Assembly: GCF_001643305.1 (NCBI RefSeq)
Contig: NZ_LSGW01000069.1
Coordinates: forward strand, 62,001-126,000
Origin: Aeromonas salmonicida subsp. salmonicida
GTDB lineage: Bacteria > Pseudomonadota > Gammaproteobacteria > Enterobacterales > Aeromonadaceae
Reading direction: 5' to 3'
DNA length: 64,000 nt
Part shown: piece by piece, positions 43,225-52,591 of the stretch
Layout of the letters: the number at the start of each line of letters is the position of its first letter
Position numbering within the stretch: the stretch's first letter is position 1
The notes under the pieces: generated by a model
What the model was told of the DNA's origin: nothing
The model's database searches: none
What the model saw: the letters and a program-made list of their open reading frames with translations, nothing else
Translations under genes and position numbers: made by a program

Positions 43225-44136
43225 TCAGCCCAGGCGGGGGGCTATGGGCAACCAGTACTCCATTTGGGCATCGGGTTGCAGACCATCGAAGCCTAAGGCG
43301 TAACGCTCCAGCTCGAAACCATCCAGCCCCCGATAACCCGAGGCGGGCAGCCAGTGCAGGATAAACCAGTTGAGGGTCTGCCCCAGCTGACTGATGGGGC
43401 CGACGTGGGTAAGCACGGCGTACTCCTGGGGCGGGATGGCCAGACGAGCCAGCCCGCTCGGCGGCTCTCTCCCCTCCTCTGCCGCCACGCCCGCCCAGTA
43501 GGCCAGCTGCTCCCCAGCCCCTGACACATCCACCACGCCGATCAGATCGCGGGCCCTGTCCAGGCCGCCAGCACTGCGCAAGGCTCGCCAGATGGCGGGC
43601 ACCGTCTGCTGAAAATCGGGTGAGCTGGCAAAGAGCCCGCGGATCAGCCCCTTGACCCCCTGCAGCATGAAACCCGGCTGGCTTTCGACCCTTACCTGCA
43701 CCAGTCGGGGAGTATTGGCAAGCAGCATAGGCGCTCGCACCAGCGGGGTGCGCAATCCCAGCCGCAGACCCCGTTTGCGATAGGCCAGCGGCGAGCAGCC
43801 GAACTGCTGCTTGAAGGCACGGCTGAAGCTCACCTCGGAACCAAATCCGTAGTTCAGCGCCAGATCCAGCACCCGCTGGCGGCTCGTGAGCAGCGCCTCC
43901 GCCGCCAGGCTCAGCTTGAGCTCGCGCACATAGTGGGCCACCGTCAGCCCTGTCTCGTGCAAGAAGACCCGCTGCAACTGCCAGCGCGACCAGCAGCTCT
44001 GCTCGGCCAGCTGCTCCAGCGACAAGGGGTGATCCAGATGCCCGTGGATGTAGTCGAGCACCCGCTCGATGCGGGTGAAATGGGCGCTCGCCTGTGGCGC
44101 ATGGCCAGGGGATGCGAGGGGGAAGGTCGGTGTCAT
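43225..44136 (-). CDS. AraC family regulator with GyrI-like effector domain
   Basis: About 303 residues from the ATG at 44136. The AraC DNA-binding domain comes first (about residues 22-120, with WSRWQLQRVFLHETG and ALNYGFGSEVSFSRAFKQQFG). A GyrI-like small-molecule binding domain follows (about 135-300). This is the order found in Rob and SoxS-like BmrR/GyrI fusion regulators, which respond to hydrophobic or cationic compounds. Alternative starts lie upstream, and the ribosome site is weak. It precedes the siderophore receptor on the same strand by about 290 nt and may regulate it, though the GyrI domain would be unusual for iron control. Confidence 0.85.
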   Translation of the reverse strand: MTPTFPLASPGHAPQASAHFTRIERVLDYIHGHLDHPLSLEQLAEQSCWSRWQLQRVFLHETGLTVAHYVRELKLSLAAEALLTSRQRVLDLALNYGFGSEVSFSRAFKQQFGCSPLAYRKRGLRLGLRTPLVRAPMLLANTPRLVQVRVESQPGFMLQGVKGLIRGLFASSPDFQQTVPAIWRALRSAGGLDRARDLIGVVDVSGAGEQLAYWAGVAAEEGREPPSGLARLAIPPQEYAVLTHVGPISQLGQTLNWFILHWLPASGYRGLDGFELERYALGFDGLQPDAQMEYWLPIAPRLG

Positions 44137-44427
44137 TGGGTGGTCGGGATCGCTGCCAGCAGAGGGGCACGCTCGCCCAAGTGGCCACATTAAACATGGC
44201 CGCTGCCCCGGCGGCAAGTGGTCTGCTGCCACCGGTGAACAGCGCACGTCCTGTTTGTGGCTCAACCCCGCGCGCTCACCTATACCTTCAACGAGGCCGT
44301 CAAGCCAGGTTGTCAGACTGTCACAAAAGTGACGCGTTTCCCTGTCAGATTGTTTGAAAACAAATATATCAATTAGATTTGAAAGCCCATAAAGTCCTCG
44401 TTCGAATCTTTATCAGGGAGAGCCAAG

Positions 44428-45168
44428 ATGAAAAAAATTGCCTTGATCACCGGAGCCCGTGGCGGCATCGGATCCGCCATCACCACTGCCTTGCTGGCTC
44501 AGGGGTATCGCATCATCGCCACCCACTCCAGCGGCAACAGTGTGGCGGCCCACGACTGGTACGGGGAGCAGGGCTATCGGCCGGATCAGGTGCGGCTGCT
44601 GCCGCTGGACGTGGCCGACACCGCCATGTGTCGTGAAACCCTGGGCCGCCTGTTGCAAGACGAGGGCCGAGTGGACGTGCTGGTCAACAACGCCGGCATC
44701 ACCCGGGATGGCGCCTTCAAGCGCATGGCGCCGGAGCAGTGGTTCGAGGTGATCCACACCAATCTGTGCAGCCTCTACAACGTGACCCAGCCGCTGTTCG
44801 ACGCCATGTGCGAGCAGCGCGATGCCCGCATCATCAACATCTCCTCGGTCAACGGCCAGAAGGGACAGTTTGGTCAGGTCAACTACTCGGCGGCCAAGGC
44901 GGGCATGCTGGGCTTTACCAAGGCGCTGGCGGCAGAGGGGGCCCGCTTCGGGGTCACGGTCAACGCCATCGCCCCCGGTTACACAGCCACCCCCATGGTG
45001 GAGGCGATCCGCAGCGATATCCTCGACAGCATCAAGGCCGACATTCCCATGCGCCGCCTCGCCAAGCCGGAGGAGATCGCCGCCGCAGTGGCCTTTCTCG
45101 CGAGCGAAGCGGGCGCCTATATCACGGGGGAAACCCTGGCCATCAACGGCGGCCTTTATATGAAATAG
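44428..45168 (+). CDS. phaB: Acetoacetyl-CoA reductase (PhaB-type SDR)
   Basis: A 246-residue short-chain dehydrogenase. It has the cofactor motif TGARGGIGSA at residues 8-17, NNAGITRDG near 88, catalytic serine in NISSVNGQKGQFGQ and the YxxxK pair in NYSAAKAG. The NGQKGQFGQ-NYS segment is diagnostic of PhaB, the NADPH-dependent reductase making (R)-3-hydroxybutyryl-CoA for polyhydroxyalkanoate synthesis. No phaC or phaA gene is adjacent. A FabG role is less likely. GGGAGAG precedes the ATG. A perfect inverted repeat, GTCAC-AAAA-GTGAC (44320-44333), lies upstream in the 291-bp gap. Confidence 0.88.
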   Translation: MKKIALITGARGGIGSAITTALLAQGYRIIATHSSGNSVAAHDWYGEQGYRPDQVRLLPLDVADTAMCRETLGRLLQDEGRVDVLVNNAGITRDGAFKRMAPEQWFEVIHTNLCSLYNVTQPLFDAMCEQRDARIINISSVNGQKGQFGQVNYSAAKAGMLGFTKALAAEGARFGVTVNAIAPGYTATPMVEAIRSDILDSIKADIPMRRLAKPEEIAAAVAFLASEAGAYITGETLAINGGLYMK

Positions 45169-45188
45169 CGCCGGGATCAAGGCGAATG

Positions 45189-45218
45189 ACAGAGGGCAGC
45201 CAACAGGCTGCCCTCTGT
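45189..45218. terminator. Bidirectional terminator after phaB
   Basis: A perfect 13-bp stem (45189-45201 with 45206-45218) and a 4-nt loop between phaB and the convergent LysR gene. T-rich sequence (TGTTTG) follows on the plus strand. Confidence 0.8.
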
Positions 45219-45253
45219 GTTTGCAAGTCGGGACGAGATAGTTGCCACCCGGC

Positions 45254-46159
45254 TCAGGGGCGCGCCGGCACGGCCCCCGAGGGCTCGGCGAAGTGGCTGC
45301 GCAGGGCCGTGATCACCCGCCGCACCTTCTCCGGGATCTCCCGCTGCGGGGTGATGGCGTGGATCTCCATGGGCGGCACCCGAAAGCCCGGCAGCAACTC
45401 CAGCAGCCGCCCCTGGGCGAGATCCTCGGCGATTTCCCCCTCGGGTTGCAACGAGACCCCCTGCCCCGCCAGGGTGAACTGGCGCAGCGGCAGCACGTTG
45501 TTGCACACCACTCTGGGCTTGGGTTTGACCTTGTGACCCTGCCCCTTGTCGTCGAAGAAGGTCAGGCCCCCGCTCAGCATGTCCGCCGCCAGCCAGTCGT
45601 GTTCCAGCAGATCTGCCGGACTGCGTGGGGTGCCCTTGCGCGCCAGATAGGCGGGTGAGGCACACAGCAGCATACGGGTCTGACCCAGCTTGCGTGCCAC
45701 CAGGCTGGAGTCGGACAGGGTACCGACCCGCAGCGCCACGTCGATTCGCTCGGCGATGAGATCCCGCTTCTCGTCGTCGGCGATGATCTGGATGCACAGG
45801 CCGGGATGGGCCTGCAACAGGGGCGACAAGGCCCGCGCCAGCGGCTGACCCGCCATCCCCACGGGCGCCGTGATCCGCACCTCGCCGAGCAGGCTGTCGC
45901 GCACCTCGGAAAGGCGCAGCTCAGTCTGGTTCAGCGTCTGTTGCAGCGACTGGCACCCCTGCCACACCACTTCCCCCGCCTCGGTCAGATTGAGGCGACG
46001 AGCGGAACGGTGCAGCAGGGTGAGGCCGAGCAGGCTCTCCAGCTGGCTGATATGCTGACTGACGGCGGAGGGGGTCATGCCAAGGGCCTTGGCGGCGCCC
46101 GTCATGCTGCCCGCCTCTACCACGGCGGCGAAGATGGCGTAACGTCTGAGCTGTTCCAT
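45254..46159 (-). CDS. LysR family transcriptional regulator
   Basis: A 301-residue regulator with a typical N-terminal helix-turn-helix (AVVEAGSMTGAAKALGMTPSAV, about residues 12-35) and a LysR substrate-binding domain of the type seen in DsdC/YhaJ-like and other small-operon regulators. It is divergent from the NAD(P)-binding oxidoreductase gene across 101 bp, which suggests it controls that gene. The co-inducer is unknown. Confidence 0.9.
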   Translation of the reverse strand: MEQLRRYAIFAAVVEAGSMTGAAKALGMTPSAVSQHISQLESLLGLTLLHRSARRLNLTEAGEVVWQGCQSLQQTLNQTELRLSEVRDSLLGEVRITAPVGMAGQPLARALSPLLQAHPGLCIQIIADDEKRDLIAERIDVALRVGTLSDSSLVARKLGQTRMLLCASPAYLARKGTPRSPADLLEHDWLAADMLSGGLTFFDDKGQGHKVKPKPRVVCNNVLPLRQFTLAGQGVSLQPEGEIAEDLAQGRLLELLPGFRVPPMEIHAITPQREIPEKVRRVITALRSHFAEPSGAVPARP

Positions 46160-46260
46160 TATTAAATCCAGCTTACAAGTGAATCACTTTTACAGTCGAT
46201 TATTAAATCACATTTGGCGGAGTAGGATAGCCCCATTCCAACAGTGAAGGAGAATCACCC

Positions 46261-46899
46261 ATGAAAATTGCCCTGATCGGTGCCAGCGGTTTTGTCGGTA
46301 CAGCCATCCTCAATGAATCCGTCAGCCGCGGCCATCACGTCACCGCCATCGTCCGCGATGTCAGCAAAGTCACTGCCCACCCGCAGGTCACCGCCGTGGC
46401 GGTAGATGCCCAGAACCCACAGGCACTGGCCGAGGTGCTCAAGGGGAACGACCGGGTGATCAGCGCCTACAACCCGGGCTGGACCGCACCGGACATCTAC
46501 GACCAGTACCTCAAAGGAGCTAAGGCCATAGTCGCGGCGGCCGTGACCGCCCACAGCTGGTTGCTGGTGGTCGGTGGTGCCGGCAGTCTGGAAGTCGCCC
46601 CCGGCGTACAGCTGGTGGATACCCCGGACTTCCCGGCCGAGTGGAAGCAGGGCGCACTGGCGGCCCGCGACGGTCTCACCGCCCTGCGCCGTGAAACCAC
46701 CCTCGACTGGCGTTTCGTCTCCCCGCCCGTGTTCCTCGAGCCCGGCGACAAGCGCGGTAGCTATCACCTCGGTGGCGATCAGGTGCTCTTTAGCGGTGAC
46801 AAGCCTGCCGGGATCACGGTCGGCGATCTGGCCGATGGCGTGCTGAACGAGGTGGAAAAACCGGCTCACCTGCGCCAGCGCTTTACTCTGGGCTACTGA
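46261..46899 (+). CDS. NAD(P)-binding (YwnB/NmrA-like) oxidoreductase
   Basis: A 212-residue protein with an N-terminal GASGFVGTAI dinucleotide-binding loop and an atypical SDR fold. VVGGAGSLEV near residue 102 and WRFVSPPVFLEPG near 158 match the NAD(P)H-binding family that includes YwnB. Enzymatic substrate is unknown; relatives are quinone- or redox-responsive. GAAGGAG precedes the ATG. It is the likely target of the divergent LysR gene. Two strong hairpins follow its stop. Confidence 0.85.
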   Translation: MKIALIGASGFVGTAILNESVSRGHHVTAIVRDVSKVTAHPQVTAVAVDAQNPQALAEVLKGNDRVISAYNPGWTAPDIYDQYLKGAKAIVAAAVTAHSWLLVVGGAGSLEVAPGVQLVDTPDFPAEWKQGALAARDGLTALRRETTLDWRFVSPPVFLEPGDKRGSYHLGGDQVLFSGDKPAGITVGDLADGVLNEVEKPAHLRQRFTLGY

Positions 46900-46922
46900 G
46901 TGGGTAACTGAGCACCCTCACC

Positions 46923-46997
46923 GATCAGGCCATTGCCTGATCCCTGCTCAAAGCACGAAACAAGAAGGGAGGCATCAGCCTCCCTTCTTGTTTCGTG
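46923..46997 (+). terminator. Tandem hairpins after the oxidoreductase gene
   Basis: First stem GATCAGGC/GCCTGATC (46923-46942). Second is a perfect 20-bp stem with a 4-nt loop (46954-46973 and 46978-46997). No long T tract follows either, but together they should block or stabilise RNA ends. Confidence 0.65.
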
Positions 46998-47341
46998 TCT
47001 CCGATAGCCCGGCCCACTCCCGCCAGTGAACGCTATGCCAGCCAGCCGCTTGTTCTCGCAATAGCCGGGGGCCCGCTGTGCTGATGGGGCAGTCGGAACA
47101 CAGCTCAGTGGACCGCTCAATAAACACCCACCCGAACGGGCATCGAATTCTATTTCGATTTTTGTATATAACTAAGAATAATTTGTTGTTTCCGTCTTAC
47201 AGCACCGAACAGTAGCATCACCCTCAATCCAAATGGCGCCATCTTTACCGGTCGGCCCGGTGTATCACCACCGACCCGCGCTGTCATGTTTGCACTGAGT
47301 CGTCGGGAAAGCCCCGATACTCAGAAAATGAGGAGGTGCAC
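46998..47341. other. Promoter region of the oxygenase gene
   Basis: About 340 bp without a supported gene. An AT-rich island at 47148-47190 (TTTTTGTATATAACTAAGAA) is the best promoter candidate. A small GC hairpin region follows near 47250-47275. Confidence 0.35.
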
Positions 47342-48412
47342 ATGGAACATTCACCACTGCCGCTCATCGATCTCGCCGCCCTTGGTGGCGACCCCGAGGC
47401 TCGTCGCCACATGCTGGCCAAGCTTGGCCGGGCGGCCCGCGACATCGGCTTTTTCTATCTGACAGGCCATGGCCTGAGCGAGGCGCAACAGCAAGAGACC
47501 CTGGCGCTGGCGGCCCGTTTCTTCGCCCTGCCGGAACAGGAAAAACGGGCAGTGCAGATGGTACACTCTCCCCATTTTCGCGGTTACAACCAGGTGGGCG
47601 CCGAACTCACCCGCCAGCGGCCGGACCGGCGCGAGCAGTTCGACATCATGAATGAGACGCCTGCGCTGGCAAAAGACGAGATCCATGCCCCCTGGCAGCG
47701 GCTGATAGGCCCCAACCAGTGGCCTGCAGCCCTGCCCGAAATGAAAGCGCAGCTGCTGGCCTGGCAGGAGCGCCTCAGCGACATCACCCTCACCCTGCTC
47801 GACGCCTTCGCCGAGGTGCTGGCGCAGCCGCAAGGCGTGTTCGATGCCAGCATTCGCGGCAAGCCCTACCAGCACATGAAGCTCATCCACTATCCGGGGC
47901 GCGAAGCAGGTAGCAGCAGCCAGGGAGTGGGCGCCCACAAGGATCCCGGCTACCTGACCCTGGTGATGCAGGACGATCACTCAGGGCTTGAGGTGGAGAC
48001 GGCGGCAGGCTGGATCCCTGCGCCGCCCCTGCCGGGGGCCCTGGTGGTCAACATCGGCGAGTTGCTTGAGCTGGCTTCCAACGGCTACCTCAAGGCCACC
48101 CTGCACAGGGTGGTGAGCCCGCCGCCGGGGGTATCGCGCCTCTCCTGCGCCTTCTTTATGGCGGCGCGGCTCGATGCCACTGTGCCGCTGCTGACCCTGT
48201 CGCCGAGTCTGGCAGCGCAGGCGCAAGGCCCCGAGAGCGACCCCGCCAACCCGCTCTTCTATCAGGTGGGGGAAAACGTGCTGAAAGGACGGTTGCGCTC
48301 CCACCCGGATGTGGCGGCGCGCCACTATACCGCCGACCCGGCTTCAGCCAACGAACAGATGGCAAGCGGGCAGACAACAAGCAGCGAGCGGCGCGAACCG
48401 CAGCCAGCCTGA
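47342..48412 (+). CDS. 2-oxoglutarate/Fe(II) oxygenase of the isopenicillin N synthase family
   Basis: About 356 residues. The N-terminal DIOX_N region (IDLAALGGDPEARRHMLAKL) and the C-terminal 2OG-FeII_Oxy domain are both present. Iron ligands are seen in AHKDPGYLTLV (HxD, near residue 200) and a distal histidine in ATLHRVVSPP, with the RxS co-substrate contact in SRLSCAFF. Start is the ATG at 47342 with AGGAGG 5 nt upstream; the GTG at 47336 overlaps that ribosome site. Family enzymes oxidise varied amino acids and natural products; substrate unknown. The C-S lyase gene follows 96 nt downstream with no terminator between, which suggests co-transcription. Confidence 0.87.
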   Translation: MEHSPLPLIDLAALGGDPEARRHMLAKLGRAARDIGFFYLTGHGLSEAQQQETLALAARFFALPEQEKRAVQMVHSPHFRGYNQVGAELTRQRPDRREQFDIMNETPALAKDEIHAPWQRLIGPNQWPAALPEMKAQLLAWQERLSDITLTLLDAFAEVLAQPQGVFDASIRGKPYQHMKLIHYPGREAGSSSQGVGAHKDPGYLTLVMQDDHSGLEVETAAGWIPAPPLPGALVVNIGELLELASNGYLKATLHRVVSPPPGVSRLSCAFFMAARLDATVPLLTLSPSLAAQAQGPESDPANPLFYQVGENVLKGRLRSHPDVAARHYTADPASANEQMASGQTTSSERREPQPA

Positions 48413-48508
48413 CTCTGCCATACCTATTAAACGGGGGATGCCGTGGCGTCCCGCCACCCGGATGACACAAGCAGTTAAGCCACAGCCTGGCAATGACGGA
48501 GTAATAGA

Positions 48509-49672
48509 ATGAAATTCAAGACAATGAGCGTGCACAGCGGCCAACGGATCGATCCCCAGACCGGCGCCCTCACCACCCCCCTCTACCAGAGCAGCACCTT
48601 CAGCTACTTCAATGCCCAGGCGGGCAAGGAGCGTTTCGCGGGTCAGGCCCCCGGCTTCATCTACAGCCGCTTTGGCAATCCCACCACAGCCGAGCTGGAG
48701 CAAAAACTGGCGGCCCTTGAGGGCGCCGACGAGGCGTTGGTGGTGGCAAGCGGCATGGCGGCGGTGAGCGCCATCATGTATGCCCTGGCCGACAGCGGCG
48801 ATGAGGTGGCCTACATAGGTCCGCTCTACGGCGGCACAGATGCCTTCCTGAAACAGACCTTCAGCCGTGCCGGCATCAAGGTCACCGCCTATGAGAGCGA
48901 TCAGGATCTGCTGGCCAACATTCGTCCCGCCACCAAGGTGGTACTGTTCGAAACCCTGACCAACCCCACCCTCAAGGTGGTGGATCCGCGGGTGGTAGTG
49001 GAAGCGGCCCGCAAGGTGGGTGCCATCAGCGTGTGTGACAACACCTTCCTCACCCCCTATCTGCTGCGCCCACTCGAGCTTGGCATCGACATAGTGATGC
49101 ACAGCGGCACCAAATATCTAGGCGGCCACGGCGACATCATCGCCGGGGTAGTGGCCGGCTCCCACGCGCTGATGAAATCCATCCGCACCGTGGCGCTCAA
49201 GCACATTGGATCCCCCATAGGCCCGCAGGAGGCTTACCTGCTGCAGCGCGGAGTCAAGACCCTACCCCTGCGCATGGATGCCCACCTGCACAACGCTCAG
49301 AAAGTGGCCGACTTCCTGGCCGCTCACCCGGCGGTGAAGAAGGTGATCTACCCGGGCCTCGTCAGCCACCCGGGCCACGATGCCCTCGGCGCCTTCGCCA
49401 GCGGCTTTGGCGGCATGATCAGTATCGAGCTGGAAGGGGGCTTTGCGCGCTGCGCCACCCTGCTCGACAACCTGCAACTGTTCGTGCAGGCGGTGAGCTT
49501 CGGCGATCTCGAGAGCCTGGCCTGCCATCCGGCCAGCACCACCCACGCCGCCATGGATGAAGCGAGCCGTCTCGCCGCCGGGGTGAATGACGATCTCATC
49601 CGCTTCAGCATTGGCGTGGAGGACGCCGACGATCTGATCGCCGATCTGGCAGCGGCACTGGCCCTCGTCTGA
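48509..49672 (+). CDS. Cys/Met metabolism PLP enzyme, methionine gamma-lyase-like
   Basis: A 387-residue PLP enzyme of the trans-sulfuration family. The PLP lysine lies in MHSGTKYLGGHGDIIAG (near residue 200), SRFGNPTTAELEQKLAALEG near 53 and the C-terminal HPASTTHAAMD are typical. The order and closing region (DDLIRFSIGVEDADDLIADL) resemble methionine gamma-lyase. The cysteine that marks true methionine gamma-lyases in the GPLYGC loop is replaced by glycine (GPLYGGTDAF, near 108), so cystathionine gamma-lyase or a related C-S lyase activity is equally possible. GGAG precedes the ATG. Possibly one operon with the upstream oxygenase. Confidence 0.87.
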   Translation: MKFKTMSVHSGQRIDPQTGALTTPLYQSSTFSYFNAQAGKERFAGQAPGFIYSRFGNPTTAELEQKLAALEGADEALVVASGMAAVSAIMYALADSGDEVAYIGPLYGGTDAFLKQTFSRAGIKVTAYESDQDLLANIRPATKVVLFETLTNPTLKVVDPRVVVEAARKVGAISVCDNTFLTPYLLRPLELGIDIVMHSGTKYLGGHGDIIAGVVAGSHALMKSIRTVALKHIGSPIGPQEAYLLQRGVKTLPLRMDAHLHNAQKVADFLAAHPAVKKVIYPGLVSHPGHDALGAFASGFGGMISIELEGGFARCATLLDNLQLFVQAVSFGDLESLACHPASTTHAAMDEASRLAAGVNDDLIRFSIGVEDADDLIADLAAALALV

Positions 49673-49716
49673 CGGACAAAGGCTAACCTTTACGGCTGAC
49701 AGACAATCTGACGTAC

Positions 49717-49756
49717 AAAGAGCCCGCCCCATCGCTGTGATGGGGCGGGCTCTTTT
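49717..49756. terminator. Bidirectional terminator between the C-S lyase and M16 protease genes
   Basis: A perfect 15-bp stem (49717-49731 with 49741-49755) and 9-nt loop, with T tract on the plus strand and A tract on the left. Confidence 0.88.
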
Positions 49757-49810
49757 ATGGCTACTTGACTGCCGGCACGAGCTGATGGCGTGGCGAGCCA
49801 ACAGTCGATG

Positions 49811-52591
49811 TCAGAAACCGAGCGCCACCCGCTTCACCGGCCAGCCCAAGGTCGCGAGTTCAGGGGCCAGTATCTTGGCATCCCCCACGACCACTATCAC
49901 CATGTCATCGGGATCGAGCCAGCGCCGGGCAAGGTCTCTCAGGGTCAACGCCGACAGCTGGCTGACCGCCTGCACCCGCTGCTCCACGTAATTTTGCGGC
50001 CACTGATCCAGCAAGATGGGCAACATGTAATCCACCTCCTGGGGCAGTGTCTCGTAATCCAGCGCCTGACGGTTGAGCACACCTTCACGCAGGGTTCGCA
50101 CCTCCAGCCGGGTGGGGCCCTGCCGCTGGTATTTATCGAGCTCCTGCAAGATCTGCTGCAAGGCGGCCCGAGTGACGTCGGTGCGCACACTGCTCTCCAG
50201 CAAGAAATAACCCGCCTTGTTGTTGCCATTGAATGAGGGGTGGATGCCATAGGTATACCCCAGCTCTTCCCTCAGCCGAATATGGAGACGCTCAGTCAAA
50301 GAAGCGTTCATCAACCGGGCCAGAAACTGCTCGCCAACCGCATCGCTCGCCATGGCACGACGGCCCATGCGAACAAGGCTCTGGCTGGCACCGGGATTGT
50401 CCACCAAATAGATGGCGCGTCTGGCCTGCTGGCCGGTAAACCCGAGTGGCTGCAAGGTGGGCGACTGCCCCTCTGGCTCAACCAGAAAAGAGAGTGCACT
50501 CACCACCTTCTCCTGCGCCAGATCGCCGCTCACTACGACCCGGGCCTCACCGCTGCGATACACGGAGTGATAGAAGGCTCGCACGTCATCCAGGGTCAGC
50601 GTCTGCCACTGGGCCTGCGGATCTGGTACCCTGGCCAGGCCGTCAATCAGCGCATAAAACTGCTGGTCGGCCTGCCACTGCGGATCCCTTGCCTGTTGTT
50701 TCAGCCATTGCCGGGTCTCGAGCTTGATGCGCTGGAAGTCCGTCGGGCGCAAGGCAGGCTGAAGCAGCAGCTCCCGCACCAGGGCCAGCGTCTCGTCAAA
50801 GTGGGAGGTCACGCCCTGTATCCAGACAGTGCTGTGGCTACCATCATGACCAAAACTGAGTCTGGCGCCCAACTGACGTGCCCGCTCCTCAATGGAGGCC
50901 AGCTGCCAATGCTCGTTGCCCTGGAAGAGCATGCCGGCTGTCAGCTCCGCCAGTCCGGCCTTGCCATCCGGCTCGGCCCTGCGTCCGCCGGGCCAATGTA
51001 TGCTCATGACAAAAGCTGGCACCTCGTCGCTGTAGTGGCCGAGCAGTGAGACCCTATCCCCCAGGCTGGCTTGCCACAGGGTCGGTATGGGCACCGCCAG
51101 AGCCCCGCCACTTGCGGGCATCTTGCGCCTGTCGAGAGTTTCTTCGACAAGACGAGGGACCAGCCGGGTGTGGGACAAGCTCGGTGGCAAGGGGGGCGGC
51201 TCGACAAAATTGGCCGGGCCTGCCTGCCATTCGAGGTGATCCCCGGGCACTACGCTCAGCACCACCCTGGGTTTTTGCAGTACATAACGCTGCAGCACCC
51301 GCTGCAGATCGGCGGGTGTTACCCTCGCTATTCGCTCGAGATAGCGATGAAAATAATTGGGATCCTGAAACAGGCTATGCCCGGTACTCAACTGCTCGGC
51401 CTTGCCGGCCACGCTGTCGAGCGACCAGATGAGATCGGCACGCAAGGCATTGGCCGAGTGGTCGATCTGGGCTTTGGAGGCCCCATCCCGAGCAAAACGG
51501 GCGATGACATTGTCTATTTCGTTCTTGATGGGCCCAAGCTCCGCCCCCTGCGCCAGATTGGGGATCGCCCTGATCACCAGCATGCAGGCGAGCACACCGC
51601 ACTCATGGTTGGCAAAGACAGATACCAGCTTGCCACTTTGTTGCAGCTGTTGTTGCAGCACGCCACTGGCTGAGCCACCCAATTGATCGGCCAGCAGGTC
51701 CAGGGCTTCAAAGCCGGGTTCCCGGGCAGAGATGGTGGGATAGGCCAGCACCAGCATGGGCTCAGCGACCTGATCAACCAGAGTGCGGTAGCGGCTCTTT
51801 TTCAGGGCAACAGGCCGGGTCACTGAACGGGACAGCTTGGGGCCTGTAGGCAGGGTGCCGAAATACCGTTCGACCCAGGCCAGGGTTTGCGCCGGCTGGA
51901 TATCGCCACCTATCACCAGAGTGGCGTTGTTGGGGCCATACCAGCGCAGGAAGAACTGGCGTACATCCTCCAGAGTGAGACGATCCAGATCCTCGACTCG
52001 CCCGAATGGCGTATTGAAGTAGGGGTGATTGGGTGGATAGAGGGTCCGATTCAGCACCTCCGGCACCCGACCATAGGCTGGCCCGTCGACAAACTCGGCT
52101 CGCTCGTTTTTGGCGACGTCACGCTTGGCATCAAACTTCTGCTGATAGAGGTTATCGAGCAGAAAGCCCATCCGATCCGACTCCAGCCAGAGCACTTTTT
52201 CCAACTGGTTGGCCGGCACCGTCTGGTAATAGCGGGTCTGATCCCGCGTCGTCAGCCCGTTGATGCCGCGCCCCCCCACCTGTTGCAACAGACGGGTATG
52301 CCCCAGCTTCCCCACGTGGGCCGAGCCCTGGAACATCATGTGTTCAAAGAGGTGGGCCATACCGGACTGGCCCGGCGCCTCTTCGGCCAACCCGACCCGA
52401 TAATTCATCTCTACATAGACCAGAGGATCGGAGTGATCCTGCGTCAGGATCACCGTCAGGCCATTATCCAGCCGATATTGCTGATAGGGTACCATCAGCG
52501 GATTGCTGCCCTTTTTCTGCTCCTTGACCAGCACTGGACCAGCGAGGGCAACAACACTGAAGAAATACAATACACTCCACACGACTCTCAT
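49811..52591 (-). CDS. M16 family zinc metallopeptidase, exported
   Basis: A large protein of about 926 residues from the ATG at 52591; a TTG four codons earlier is a weaker option. A signal peptide (RVVWSVLYFFSVVALAGPVL) implies periplasmic location. The M16 zinc motif HLFEH lies near residue 80, with the third ligand in NERAEFVDG about 75 residues later. A second M16 domain (about 500-900) is inactive, as is usual for the two-domain form seen in pitrilysin-like periplasmic peptidases. It hydrolyses peptides of unknown identity. The gene stands alone. Confidence 0.9.
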   Translation of the reverse strand: MRVVWSVLYFFSVVALAGPVLVKEQKKGSNPLMVPYQQYRLDNGLTVILTQDHSDPLVYVEMNYRVGLAEEAPGQSGMAHLFEHMMFQGSAHVGKLGHTRLLQQVGGRGINGLTTRDQTRYYQTVPANQLEKVLWLESDRMGFLLDNLYQQKFDAKRDVAKNERAEFVDGPAYGRVPEVLNRTLYPPNHPYFNTPFGRVEDLDRLTLEDVRQFFLRWYGPNNATLVIGGDIQPAQTLAWVERYFGTLPTGPKLSRSVTRPVALKKSRYRTLVDQVAEPMLVLAYPTISAREPGFEALDLLADQLGGSASGVLQQQLQQSGKLVSVFANHECGVLACMLVIRAIPNLAQGAELGPIKNEIDNVIARFARDGASKAQIDHSANALRADLIWSLDSVAGKAEQLSTGHSLFQDPNYFHRYLERIARVTPADLQRVLQRYVLQKPRVVLSVVPGDHLEWQAGPANFVEPPPLPPSLSHTRLVPRLVEETLDRRKMPASGGALAVPIPTLWQASLGDRVSLLGHYSDEVPAFVMSIHWPGGRRAEPDGKAGLAELTAGMLFQGNEHWQLASIEERARQLGARLSFGHDGSHSTVWIQGVTSHFDETLALVRELLLQPALRPTDFQRIKLETRQWLKQQARDPQWQADQQFYALIDGLARVPDPQAQWQTLTLDDVRAFYHSVYRSGEARVVVSGDLAQEKVVSALSFLVEPEGQSPTLQPLGFTGQQARRAIYLVDNPGASQSLVRMGRRAMASDAVGEQFLARLMNASLTERLHIRLREELGYTYGIHPSFNGNNKAGYFLLESSVRTDVTRAALQQILQELDKYQRQGPTRLEVRTLREGVLNRQALDYETLPQEVDYMLPILLDQWPQNYVEQRVQAVSQLSALTLRDLARRWLDPDDMVIVVVGDAKILAPELATLGWPVKRVALGF

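Noticed and set aside
43010-44197. Second minus-strand frame overlapping the AraC gene
   Set aside because: It is a frame-shifted shadow. The AraC and GyrI-like motifs are only in the other frame.
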